Assembly (NCBI GenBank): GCA_023614405.1
Contig: CM042688.1
Coordinates: forward strand, 374,963,331-375,027,330
Length of the DNA: 64,000 nt
Source: Avena insularis
Taxonomy: Eukaryota; Streptophyta; Magnoliopsida; Poales; Poaceae
Reading direction: 5' to 3'
A program made the translations under genes and the position numbers. The notes under the pieces are model-generated. The model was not told the origin of the DNA, did no database searches, and worked only from the letters and a program-made list of their open reading frames with translations. Below are positions 23,572-35,400 of this stretch, piece after piece. Position 1 is the stretch's first letter, and each line of letters begins with the position of its first letter.

Positions 23572-24091
23572 TGTTGGGGATATACTTTCCGGGTATCCTT
23601 AAAGTTCCTCACTGAATAGGGTGGCCCACTTTGGGTTAGAGCATTGCTTCACGGGCGGCCCAGTCAGGGAGAGAAGACGGAGTCCAATCTGGCTACAGGA
23701 AGGCCCAGAAGACTTACCGACGTAGGCCCATAATGTTACTTGTAGTTCAAGATGTACTCTGTAACAGACTCTTAGTCGTAGCCGGATAGATCTCTCCTGT
23801 AAACCCTAGGCCGGATATCTATATAAGTCGTCCTAGGGAGAGACTTTAGGGCATCAGATAACACCCAATACTTTAGACCCTCAACTCGCATAGGCGAAAC
23901 CCTTGTAACCCATATTCCGGCTCTGCCATATTATTGGATTGCTAGTAGGAGTAGGATCTGTCCAAAGCCGGCGGATTCGAACCTGGGTAAAATTGTGTGC
24001 TCACCGTCCCGGAATACCGTACGTCTCACCCCCTCTCTTCCGCATGCCTCGAGGACCCCCTCATGGCGTACTTGTCATCAATCCGACGACA
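23572..24091 (+). repeat. 3' LTR of Tat-1
   Basis: It starts TGTTGGGGATATAC and ends GACGACA, 520 bp, the same length as the 5' LTR. Here the ATG near its end is followed by an open frame to the LTR end (ATC CGA CGA CA), whereas the 5' LTR has TGA in place of the first CGA. Confidence 0.93.
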
Positions 24092-24096
24092 ACGCC
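24092..24096. repeat. target site duplication ACGCC, right copy (Tat-1)
   Basis: Identical to 3175-3179. From 24097 the sequence is the original flank. Confidence 0.9.
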
Positions 24097-25283
24097 GTCC
24101 ACATATGCGGTAGTCGTTACGGTAAGTACGCCAGGCAGGTCGATTAGGGAACAGTATCGTGCTTTGTTATTGGCCATCGTGTATCCGGGAGACTATGAAC
24201 AGTAAAAAATGCTGGATTATATAAATGTTTTATGATATTGGCATGGGCTTCAGAAAAGGCCAAAACTATAAAGGACATAAATGTAATGGGCCGACCTACG
24301 AGTTGTAACTAGACGTAACAGTAATAGGCCGTAAGAGTAACAGATCATAACTGTAACATGCCATAACAGTAACAAGCCTTAACAGTAACAAGCCTTAACA
24401 GTAGAATGCTGTAACAGAAACAACCCATCACTGTAACAGGCAAGAAACCGTGAAATCCTAGAATAGTAACAGGCCAAAACAGTAATGGCTGCAACAGTGA
24501 AAGGCCAGAATAGTGACAAGCCAAAACAGTAATGGCCTGAGAAATTTCTAGGCTAGGGCAGTAACAGGCTGACACATTTACCAGACTAGAACAGTAAAGG
24601 GCCCCTTGTGGGCCTGAACATGTAAATCCCGGAATAGTGAAAGGCCAGGACAGTAACAGGCCTGAAAAGTAACAGGCCATCTCAGACAAGGGCCATCAGT
24701 AGGCCTCCTATGATGGGCTATAGTAAACAGTGATGGGCCGCCCGCAGGCCTTAAATGTACAGGAGCGACTTGACGCAGGCTGCTAATGGGTCGCAGAGTG
24801 TTGGACCATCATGTGCCTTCTTTAGGCTGAAACAGTATTGGGCCTGAAAGTTTGCGGGCCGTTGTTGGCTGCAAATTTAGGCCCATTTCAAATAGTTCAG
24901 GACAAAACAGTAACGGGCCATCTTCTTATTAGGCTCCCTTAATGGGCCGGCTCAGTTAGAATTTAGCAGGCCTTGGCTGGGCCTGGCTTCTGCCATGGTT
25001 TCTATGGCCGTTAACGGCGGTAACTAGCTGCTAACGGCGGCTGCCACATGGCAGTTTGCATGACATCAGCAGTCAACGCGGCTGGCGAACAGATCTACAA
25101 TGGAACAAGTTTTCATGGCTAAAGGTTGTGATCCCCCACGGTCAGGAAAAAAACCATGGTAGATTCTTTTGTGACGAGGCTTTTACCACGATAGCCATCC
25201 GTCGTAGAAGACTTTTTAGCCATGAAAAATGGGCCTTCAACCACGAAAATCGTCCGTTGTAAAAGCCAACTTTTCTTGTAGTG
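24097..25283. mobile_element. terminal region of a CACTA DNA transposon
   Basis: The right edge is CTTTTCTTGTAGTG, the inverted form of the CACTACAAGAAAAG terminus of CACTA transposons. Inside it is a long subterminal array of short repeats built around AACAGTAACAGGCC, as CACTA ends usually have. The neighbouring 25080-25270 holds interspersed copies of a CATGGCTAAA / ACGACGGATG type motif. No transposase is visible. The opposite end is not in the window, so the extent to the left is unknown. Tat-1 may have landed inside this transposon. Confidence 0.75.
24256..24690. repeat. CACTA subterminal repeats
   Basis: More than a dozen diverged copies of a 12-16 bp motif (AACAGTAACAGGCC and variants such as TAACAGTAACAAGCC) occur on one strand. 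In CACTA elements such arrays are binding sites for the transposase or its accessory protein. Confidence 0.7.
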
Positions 25284-28124
25284 ATCCAGAGTCATTGTAT
25301 GTGTCTCCCGTTCCTAAACCACCACCAGAGTCATTGCATGTGTGTTATCTTCCTAAACCACATGGATCCACCAGAGTCATTTCATTTGTGTTCTTTTCCT
25401 AAATCACCACTAGAGTCATTGCATGTGTTTTATTTTCCTAAACCACATGGATCCAACAGAGTCATTTCATGTGTGTTCTTTTCCTAAACCACCACCAGAG
25501 TCAATACATGTGTGTTCATTTCCTAAACCACCACTAGAGTCATTGCATGTGTGTTTGTTTCCTAAATCATATGGATCCAATAGTGCCATTGCATGTGGGT
25601 TCCTTTCCTAAACCACCAATAGAGTGGTTGCATATATGTTCTTTTCCTAAACCACATGGATCCACCAGAGTCATTTCATGTGTATTCTTTTCGTAAACCA
25701 TATGGACCCACCTATGTCATTGCATGTGTGTTCCTTTCCTAAACCACCACTAGACACATTGTATGTGTGTTCTTTTCCCAAACCACATGGATCCACAGAG
25801 TCATTGCATGTCTGTTCTTTTCCTAAACCACCACCAGAGTCATTGCATATGTCTTCTTTTCCTAAACCACCACTAGAGTCATTGCATGTGTGTTCCTTTC
25901 CTAAACCACATGGATCCACCATAGTCATTGCATGTGTGTTCCTTTCCTAAACCACATTGATCCACTAGAGTCATTGCATGTGTGTTCCTTTCCTAAGCCA
26001 CATCCACAGTCATTGAATGTGCCTTCCTTTCCTAAACCACCACCGGAGTCATTGCATGCGTGTTCTTCTCTTAAACCACATGGATCCACTAGTGTCATTG
26101 CAGTTGTGTTATTTTCCTAAACCACTAGTAGAGTAATTGCTTGTGTGTTCTTTTCCTAAACCACATGTATCCACTAGAGTCACTGCATGTGTGTTCCTTT
26201 CCTAAACCACATCCAAAGTCAATGCATGTGTCTTCGTTTCCTAAACCGCCACCAGAGTCATTGCATGTGTGTTCTTGTCCTAAACCACATGAATCCACCA
26301 TTGTCATTACATGGGTGTTGCTTTCTTAAACCACCACCAGAGTAATTGCATGTGTGTTTATTTCGTAAACCACATGGATCCACCAAAGTCATTGCATGTT
26401 TGTCCTTTTCCTAAACCACATGGATCAACTAGAGTCATTGCAAGTGTGTTCCTTTCCTAAACCTCATCTAGAGTCATTGTATGTGTCTCCCTTTCCTAAA
26501 CAACCACCAGAGTCATTTCATGTGTGCTCTTTTCATAAACCACATGGATCCACTAGAGTCATTGCGTGTGCGTTCTTTTCGTAAACCAGATGGATCCACC
26601 CGATTCATTGCATGTGTGTTATTTTTCTAAACCACATGGATCCACCAGAGTCATTCATGTGTGTTATTTTACTAAACCACCACCAGAGTCATTGCATGTG
26701 TCTTCTTTTCCTAAACCACCACTAGAGTCATTGCATGTGTGTTCCTTTCCTAAACCACATGGATCCACCAGTGTCATTGCATGTGTGTTCTTTTCCTAAA
26801 CCACCAATGGAGTTATTGCAGGTGTGTTCTTTTCCTAAACCACATGGATCCACTAGATTCATTGCATGTGTGTTCCTTTCCTAAATCACATCCGGAGTCA
26901 TTGCATGTGTCTTCCTTTCCTAAACCACCACCAAAGTCATTGCATGTGTGTTCTTTCCCTAAACCACATCGATTCACTAGTTTCATTGCATGTGTGTTCC
27001 TTTCCTAAACCACCACTAGAGTCATTGCATGTGTATTCTTTTCCTAAACCACATGGATCCACTAGTCATTTCATGTGTGTTCTTTTCCTAAATCACAACC
27101 CGAGTCATTGCATGTGTGTTCCTTTCCTAAACTACCACTAGAGTCATTGCATGTGTGTTCTTTTCCTAAACCACATGGATCCAACTATGTCATTGCATGT
27201 GTGTTCCTTTCCTAAGCCACCACTAGAGTCATTGCATTGTGTTCTTTTCCTAAACCACATGGTTCCACAAATGTCATTGCATGTGTGTTGTTTTCCTAAA
27301 CCACCACTAGAGTGATTTCATGTGTATTGTTTTCCTAAACCACCACTAGAGTCATTGCATGTGTGTTCCTTTCCTAAACCACATGGATCCACCATAGTCA
27401 TAGCATGTGTGTTCCTTTCCTAAACCACCACTAGAGTCATTGCATGTATGTTCTTTTCCTAAGCCACATGGATCCTCTAGAGTCATTTCATGTGTGTTAT
27501 TTTCCTAAACGACCACCAGAGTCATTGCATGTGTGTTCCTTTCCTAAACTACCACTAGAGTTATTGCATGTGTGTTCTTTTCCTAAACCACATGGATCCA
27601 CCACAGTAATTGAATGTGTGTTCCTTTACTAAACCACATGTATCGACCAGAGTCACTTCATGTGTGTTTATTTCCTAAACCACATTCATCCACTAGAGTC
27701 ATTGCATGTGTGTTCTTTTGCTAAACCACATGGATCCACTAGAGTCATTGCATGTGTGTTCCTTTCCTAAACTACATCCACAATGATTGTGTGTGTCTTC
27801 TTTTCCTAAAACACAACCAGAGTCATTGCATGTGTGTTCTTTTCCTAAACCACATGGATCCACTAGTGTCATTGCATGTGTGTTATTTTCCTAAACCACC
27901 ACCAGAGTCATTCATGTGTGTTCTTTTCCTAAACCACATGGATCCAACAGCATTTCATGTGTGTTCTTTTCCTAAAACACAACTAGAGTCATTGCATGTG
28001 TGTCCTTTTCATAAACCACATGGATCCACCAGAGTCATTTCATGTGTGTTCTTTAACTAAACCACCACCAGGGTCAATGCATGTGTGTTCCTTTCCTAAA
28101 CCACCACTAGAGTTATTGCATGTT
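25284..28124. repeat. minisatellite array of mixed 39-bp and 46-bp units
   Basis: Both unit types share a 30-base core (GAGTCATTGCATGTGTGTTC followed by a TTTTCCTAAA-type end). They then end either in CCACCACTA/CCACCACCA (39 bp) or in CCACATGGATCCACTA-type sequence (46 bp, with a BamHI site). By length there are about 65-70 units. The 39-bp unit is a multiple of three and the 46-bp unit is not, so translation of any frame breaks repeatedly and the many short frames (repeats of SLHVCSFPKPP) are artefacts. The left edge coincides with the CACTA terminus, the right edge with the LTR of Tat copy A. Confidence 0.9.
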
Positions 28125-28592
28125 TGTCATGGTGTGGAACACGGTAGTGCCATGGGGGATGGCATGAGAGGGGAGAATTAGGATGCTATCGTTGGCTACT
28201 CACAACGAGTTGGGAATAGATACTGCAAACACAGTGATGTACCCAGGTTCGGAGTCCTCTTGTCGAGGTAACACTCCTACTCCTGCAAGGATCTACTATC
28301 AAGGGGCAAACACCCAGTACAGGTGCTCCTTGAGCTATTTCCCTAGCTGCTCCTGGCTAGAGGAAGAAGATGAACTATGCAACTTAACCAATCTAGAGAA
28401 CTTCTAACTTGTAATTGTCTACCTAGAACCCTAGCACTACCCCCCTTATATACTGGTTGAGGGAGGTAGCTTACAAAGTGGGATCTAGGGTTTACTGTTT
28501 GGATCTGGGTTTACAAAGTGGACTGGCTAGACGGGCCCAAATGGTAGGCCCCGGTCCAGTCAAGCCTCCAATACAAGGGGGACAATGCTACA
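28125..28592 (-). repeat. 3' LTR of copy A
   Basis: On - it begins TGTAGCATTGTCCC (edge near 28592), carries TATATAA (plus strand 28446-28452) and ends CACACCATGACA at 28125. Copy B carries the homologous sequence at about 38732-39145. The left edge is certain from the junction with the array; the right edge is inferred from the TG...CA rule. Confidence 0.65.
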
Positions 28593-29693
28593 ATGTCCAT
28601 CGTCTTCTCGTTTACTCGTCAGCTAGCGCTTTCTTCATCAGCCGGTGGTTTGTCCATCAGCTGGGGATTTACTCGTCAGTCAGAGCTTTACTCGTTAGCC
28701 TCTAGCTGTGGCGCATTTGTCTGGTAGCACCGACCTGGCAAACCATCATGTCCGGTCAGAGATGCTCTCAGTGTGGAGCGTCACCTCCACCGTACCTTGG
28801 CCAGCGGATTCGAGGCAGCTGGCTAGGAGGAGCCTCCTAGCTGGTTGTTTTGGCTACCTGGCTAGACATGCCAGACGGGGAAACTTGGGTGCGGACCGGG
28901 TGGAGATTCCCACCCGGCTGGAGTTCCTCGTCTTGGGCCCAGATGGCCAGGGCTCCCTGGAGCCAGCCAGCTGAGCCTGTCTTGGCCTACCTAGGGTTCA
29001 TCCCCTCGACACTAGTCCCCGAGCGCGTTAGGACTTCGCCTCTTGGAGAAGATCTTGCGAGCTCATTGGTTGAATTTGAAATGATTGGTGATGCAGAAAC
29101 TTGTAGCTGGTTTTCTCTTGTAGTTCTTGTCTTCTACCGGGTAGAGATTCTTTGTTGTTTCCTGGCTGGGGTTTACCGGCTACGGGGCCGATGGCCCCAC
29201 CCATAGGGTGTGAGTGGTGACTTCATGGACCGGCTGCCGCATCCGGCAGGGAGATGAATCGCCTGTTTGTTGTCGTCATTGCCCGTGTCAACCACGCCTG
29301 CCATTTCTGGCGCGCGTCGCATCAGTTTGACCTCTTGGCTTGCTGCGGTAGTTTTTGGTAACTGCGCGCATGCCTTCATCATTGCGGTTCCTTAGAGATC
29401 ATGGGCAGGGTTTGCCTCCCGCAGTAACTCCTACAGGATCTTATGTGGAGGTTTTGCTGGCGCACGCGATCCGCACTGAAGCGCCGCGGGGAGGTGGGGC
29501 AGTTGCTCGCCACGTGGTGGGGTGGGAGGGCAGTTGTCACGCCTCTTCTGCCTCGATAAATAGGGGAGTAGGGGTGCGGTCTCCCTCACTTCATCTTCTT
29601 GCACTCGCTGCTGCTGCCCTCTTTCACGCTCTACCTTCTCTTCATTTACCTGTGCTGTCGTTTCTTGGTTTCTAGCGTGAGCCTTCTTCTGCC
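28593..29693 (+). promoter_or_regulatory. spacer and promoter region of copy A antisense gene
   Basis: This GC-rich non-coding region has repeats of a CTCGTCAG / CATCAGC motif at 28600-28690. A TATA-like GATAAATA at 29555-29562 is followed by a pyrimidine-rich leader and the ATG at 29694. Copy B has a proper TATAAATA at the homologous place. A frame at 28708-28974 has no known domain. Confidence 0.45.
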
Positions 29694-32406
29694 ATGACGA
29701 AGGGTCCACACGTTTCCAACACGGCCACCTCCACCAACGAGATGCTACTGGAGCACGCTAGCGGGTGGTGTGGCTCCTATGTGACCGAGGAGCTCGTGCA
29801 GAAGTACCGGCGGGGGAAATTCCTCCTGCTGGAGTGCTTGGTGAAGCACCTTCTTGCGCCGGAGGGCGAGCGGGTGCCCAACCACCGGCCCGGCGAGGCT
29901 GTTTTCTTCCACGCCCACTTCGCTCGCGGCCTCGGGCTGCCGCTGAGTAGGTTCGTCCTCGAGCTGCTCGACTCCTTTGACCTCCAGCTCCATCATCTGG
30001 GGGCCAACGCCGTGGCGATGCTGTCGCATCACGCGGCCTGCTGCGAGGCCTACCTCGGCGTTTGCCCCGACATGGCCAACTTCTTGAAGTTCTTCCACTT
30101 CACGGTCCAGGTGGTGGGGAAGGGCGGGCTGGTCTCCGAGACGGGCTGTTGTGCCATCTACCCGCGGCCGTCGGCAGTGATGCCACGGCTGGACCTCCCA
30201 GATACCGTCAAGTTGTGGCAACGCTCGTACTTCTATATGCGCAACACCACCGAGGATGATTGGATCAAGATTCCAATCTTCGCCAACATCTCCTCCACCC
30301 AGAAGGCCTAAAGCATCAAGAACTTGGGTGCCTAGGCGGCCATCGTCCTGATGGCCGCCAAGATGGCGGTGCTGGTGGAGAAGGAGCGGCTCACTACCTG
30401 GGATATTCTGATGTCCTAGATGGTGAGCCGCATGCTCCCGCTGCAGTAGCATTCGCACAAGATGTGCCACCTCTCTGGCCATCTGGATCACACCTGGGTC
30501 TCCCGGCTGGACGTCCCATTTGCGGCCCTCCGTGAGTTCCTCGCCGCCATCTCGAAGGAGACGTTGGTGGAGGACTGGGAGTTCTCCTGCCGGCCATACC
30601 ACCACGGCCGGCTGCCGCTGAAGGTAAGCCTCTCCTCTTCTTCTCCGGGTGGATTTTCACTAGGAATTTTTGTTCCGTGCTTCTTATCTTCCCCCGTTGA
30701 GTAGATTTTGCGACACAGCTAGCGGAGGACGGCATGGGGGACGGAGAACTCCCCTCCTTTTCTGCAGACTTCAAGCCGTTGAAGTACCCGTAGACGGAGC
30801 CGGAGCGGTTCCCCACCCGGGCCGATGAGGGCTGCGAGTTCCCACCCAGTGAGAAACCTGTCCTTGTCCCTATCAGCCTTGCTCCTCTTGCGCTAGCCGT
30901 AAACTTGATGTTCTGTTTGCGCATTGAATTAGCCGCGCATGGCGAGGATGTGGACCCGGCTGAGGTTGCCACGCCCAGGGCCAGGGGGAAGCGGGCCGCC
31001 TCGACCAGCGTTGCTCCGACTAGAGGTGTCGCGAAGAAGAGTCACCGCCCAAGAGATGCGGCTGTCACGCCGAGCGTCGCCGGGTATGTGTTCTTGTATC
31101 CTGTGCTTGTAGTGGTAGGCTTGCATTTTCTTATCACTCCCTGGTCCTTCGCGTAGTGAGGCGATGGCATTGGCCGGCTCCATGACCATCGCCACCGCGT
31201 CCGCTCCTCCTCCTGCTAGGGCTGAGGCTCAGCAGCCCCGACAGCGGCTCCCGAGGTTGCGCCTGTTAAGAATGCTACGGACACGGCGGAGGTGGTGCCG
31301 CTGGCTGCGCCCGTGATGCTGCATCAGGCCAGCGCCATCTCTCGGCTAGCCGAGGCGCTATTTCCCGGGCGGGGTGGTGCGACCGCCCCTCCTCCTGCCC
31401 TGACGGTGGGAGCAGGTTCCGCCGCCTACCAGGTGGAGGAGCCGGCGGAGGCTCCACAGCCGGGGCCCCCATGCAGCTGGCGAATGGAGCAGGCAGTGGA
31501 GCCCCGAGGGAGTCCAGCACGAGCGCCGGCAGCGACGATGACCTCTAGGTCACCGGCTGGACGCCAGCCCGAGCCACGCCACCACGGGACCCTGCCTTGG
31601 CGCAGCTTTCTTAGGCGGTGCCCCTAGATCTCTTCCAGGCACGCCACCTGGTCGAGGTGCTGGAGCAAGGACTTGGCTAGGCCAAGGCACTAGGGACCTC
31701 GTTCGAGGTATGTATCCCCTTGCCATCTTTTGCTATCTTTCGTTGTGTTTTCCATCAGCTGGTGCTTTGGTTCTTACTTCCTTCTTTTGCGCAGAGGGCT
31801 CTCACCGATGCTGCCAAGGCTTCACAAGACCTTGGTCGTAAGATTGCTTGCTCTACTGTGTCCTCTCGATTGCGCAACTTGTCGCGATTCTTGTTGACTA
31901 TTGGATACCCTCCTTCAACTCTAGTGGCGGACCGGGATCAGGAGGTGCCTAGGCTGAAGGGGGAGGTTGCCCAGCTGGAGGAGTCCAACAAGGCTCGCCA
32001 GGACAAGATCGGCTAGCTGGCTGTGCATCAGCAGCAGATGGAGGTCAAGGCCGGCCAGGCCAAGAAGGTGGGCGACATCTGGACCGAGGCGCTGAAGAAC
32101 CTTGAGAAGCTCCATGCCACTCAGGTGGAGACTCTTAAGGCTTCTTAGGCCAAGGAAAGGGCGATGCTAGGGGATCTTTGACAGATTGCTGAGATGGTCG
32201 TTAGTAAGTAGCTTCAAACCAGTCCTGTCTTGCCCCTTATCTTCTGAAGCCGATGCTGATTGTTGTTTCTTCTCCGGGTGCAGCTCACTATCTTGAGCCG
32301 ACTGACCAGGATCTGGCGCGACCTCCACCCGTAGGAGCGTGTGCCGGTTGTTAGCAAGGACGCCAAACAGCTACGCACCGCTACCCTCGAGGTATATGAC
32401 TATGCC
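29694..32406 (+). pseudogene. antisense accessory gene of copy A (interrupted)
   Basis: The first exon starts at ATG 29694 and is open to a TAA at 30309-30311, 205 codons. It shows YRRGKFLLLECLVKH, GLPLSRFVLELLDSFDLQL and CCEAYLGVCP, the same domain as in Tat-1. Sequence after the TAA still codes (VEKERLTTWDIL) up to a GTAAG donor at 30624. Later exon-like pieces are about 30719-30850, 30930-31083 (ending at a GTATG donor) and 31796-32212. The last is a Glu/Lys/Gln-rich coiled coil with stops at about 32014 and 32146. The gene is cut at 32406 by the chromovirus. Function unknown. Confidence 0.65.
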
Positions 32407-35400
32407 TGTGTCAACACCTGGATTGTTCATCCCAGATGCCTATTAGGCCACACCTCACAATCCTAGGATTACCATTTTTTCGAGACATAACAGAATGGAT
32501 ATCACAGTACATCATCCATTACAAACCATAATAAGGTCTTACACAAATAAGGGATCTCATGATCCAGTCTTAATACAAATCAAGGAGCGGAAATAAATGT
32601 AGTAGGGGCTCCATCTTCAGAGTCACAGGCAATGCTGATGATGGGAGATGATCCTAGTTGTCATAGACGTCCTGCTGTCCATCATCCTGATAGTCCTCCT
32701 CATAGTCTGGCCACGGGAATAGCCAAGGATAAAGCTATTAGTACTTTTTAAGTATTCACAAACTATCACTAACAAGTAAGGTAGTTCTAGTAGGAATCTT
32801 AAGCTCTAGGTTTATTTGCAAAAGCTAGGTTTATCTAAACTGAGTTTAGAAGTAAAGAAAACTAAGTTAATGTTCTAAATCACTTAAGTGGGAACCTAGT
32901 TTTCATATCCACAACCCTATTGTGGTCAAGTACAAAATCATAGTTCACTTCACAAGTCATTTTGAAAACATCTGATGATGGAACAGTATGGCCACTCCAA
33001 CTGTCCATGACGACGGACGCGGCTATTCGAATAGTTTGACACTCTATAGAGGTGGTACACTTTCATCGCAAAATTCGATACATTCGTCAGGGATAAACCT
33101 GAATCATCATACTTAGTATGCGGATAATCAATCATAACCTTTCAATTACACACTCTAGTATAGGCACCTCCCCTATGAGCTTGGCCTCCCAACCATGGCC
33201 ATCTGCCATCCTGGACACTGCATAGGTGGACATTCACCTTCACGAGGTAGCCTCGGCTAAAACCTCTACCGCGAGGGTACCCATACTAAGGCATATAACC
33301 TTCCAGCTAAGCCCTACCCAATTCGGGTACTATGGTTGTATGGTAAAATTGGAATGGTATCGCATCCAACCCAACCATCAGTTTTTATAAAAGGGCTAAG
33401 GCTCATGCCTCAACATTTTCATCATCAAATGCTTTGGTGTTTCTCAACACATGTCAAAACATTTCCACCAAGTGTTCCCATCTAAAGTGATCAACTTTTA
33501 TGCTTAGCACTAGCCACTAAAGTTAAGAGTGTTCACTAATGAGGGGTGCTAATCTCCAATATCATTCCATAGAATGGCATCTAAGTATAACTAGTTAGTC
33601 CTAGTTTTATACTCTTTATGCTATCTATACTAAATTTTCCAATGCTTACAAAGCACTAACTAAAAGTAAAGAACTTTGGTAAAGTAGAAGAATAAAGCTT
33701 GCAAGTAAAACTTGGGATTGGTATAATCAAAGTTGTATAACCAAAGCATGCCTAATGCATCTTGATTAGGTTATCTTGCAATTAGTGATGGCTTGCATAG
33801 TTAAGAAACTTGCAAGTGTTAGCTTGCCTTGAGTAGAGAAGTGGTTGAAGTTTTCTTCTTCTTCTTCTTCTTGGTAGTACTCCTTCTCCTTGTATCCCGG
33901 GTCGGTACTATCGTCTATAAATGAATACGGGATACACAATCACCAAACAATACTTAACTAATTCTATTTAGCATACTAAGGCTCACACTTGATGATCTAG
34001 CATCATCACAATCATCACATGGAATAAAGACTTAATCTTATTTATCTTATTTTAGAAAAGTAATTTCTACTCACTAAAAATTAATTAATATTTAATATTC
34101 TCCAATTAAAATATGGGATCATGTTGACACATGTCATCACCACATATTCTAATACATGGGAATGTGATTTAAAGTGTTGGTCATATTTTATAAATTTTAA
34201 GATTATTATTTAATAGAATTAAAGTGACTAGAAATGCCTATATAGCCTTATTTTTGTATTAGTCCAGTGTCACTGCATGCAAACCTAAATAATTTTACAT
34301 ATTCAGATAGATCTTGTCAAATGTGATTTTTGAGAGTTGGAATCAACTCAAAAGCATTTATGGTTGATTTTTGGAAAATGTTTGAATGTGAAAACGTCTC
34401 TGTTTTATTATTTCTACTATAGGTGATATCTAACTCACAATGCTTTAAATCCAATGGTCTTGGATAGATAATTTCAATACCTTTCTAACAAAATTGGAAT
34501 CATGCAATTTGGTTTAGTGAATCTCTCTGAATTGATTTTTGAATCTACAGACAGAATGTGGTTTTAACTAAATTGGAAAATACTTATTTGAATTCACAGG
34601 CCTGTGCGGGAAACTAACTGGGCCGGCCCAATCTGCACAGCGCGGCGCAGAGGGCTACTGATAGCAGGGTCCCACTAGTCAGCGACTCAGTTTAACCAAA
34701 ACGGTATTGTGCAATCTAGGCCCTATGATTAGAAGACGATCTACCGGCGGAGGTTCATTGTCGACGACGAACAACTCCGACGAGGAATTTAACTGAACGC
34801 AGAGTTGGGGGTCTGGTGAGGCTCACCTGGGCTCCAGCTAGGGTCGGTGATTGGGGCGAACGACATGGTCGACAACGGTGGTTCAAACGATGGTCGCGGC
34901 AGCTCCTAGGGCGGCTCCAATCAACGACGCCCTTCTCCTTCTGTAGCGGCGGGCTCCGGCCAAATTCCGGCGAAGCGGTGCCTGCCTTGCTCCAGGAAGA
35001 AGTGTGGGAGGCTCAGAGATGAGTGGGAAGTGTGTTGGTGTTGAGAATGGAGGCGAAGGGGGTCTCTATTTATACACCGGCGAGGGGACTGAGCGGGATG
35101 GGCTCGGGCTCGTCGGTGACGATGATACAGGAGGCTAGCAGCACAACTGAGGGTAGGGGGCGGTGCGGTGTTCCCTGGCGATCATCACTAGAGTAATGGC
35201 GTGGCACGGGGCGGTCTAGGTTGGTCGGGCGCGTGCGATGCCCTACGCAGGAGCGGCGGTGTTCGAGACGGCGCACGGGTGCTACAGGTCGCGCAACGGT
35301 GAACGGGGGTGTCTGGGAGGTGGCTGTGATCATGGTGGGTGTGAGCGTGCGCGGAGAGAGCGAGGCGCGGTCTGTGTGAGCCGGTCGGGTGCGGCGCTCT

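Larger units (their letters stand above)
3180..24091 (+). mobile_element. Tat-1: complete, inactive Ty3/gypsy Tat-lineage LTR retrotransposon
   Basis: Two LTRs of exactly 520 bp flank the element, with the 5-bp duplication ACGCC outside. In order on + are a primer binding site, long gag, protease, reverse transcriptase, RNase H, a second RNase H domain, and integrase. Downstream lies an antisense gene, then the 3' LTR. Domain order, the second RNase H and the antisense gene are marks of the Tat lineage (Grande, RIRE2 and Retand relatives). By eye the LTRs differ at roughly 28 of 520 positions (about 5%), so the insertion is not recent. A Copia element at 8059-16368 splits the reverse transcriptase; without it Tat-1 is about 12.6 kb. 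Many in-frame stops, frameshifts and a lost integrase catalytic residue make it non-autonomous today. Confidence 0.93.
28125..32406 (-). mobile_element. copy A: 3' end of a second Tat-family element
   Basis: An LTR at 28125-28592 is followed by a spacer, a TATA-like box and a gene reading away from the LTR. By analogy with Tat-1 this is the 3' end of a Tat element on -, with the accessory gene antisense to the lost gag-pol. It starts in the minisatellite and is cut at 32406 by the chromovirus LTR. Copy B (37413-39145) is the same family in opposite orientation. Confidence 0.75.

Noticed and set aside
25281..28181. Many frames encoding repeats of SLHVCSFPKPP across the minisatellite
   Set aside because: They are translations of a tandem repeat. 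The 46-bp units shift the frame, and there is no start, splice or flanking gene signal.
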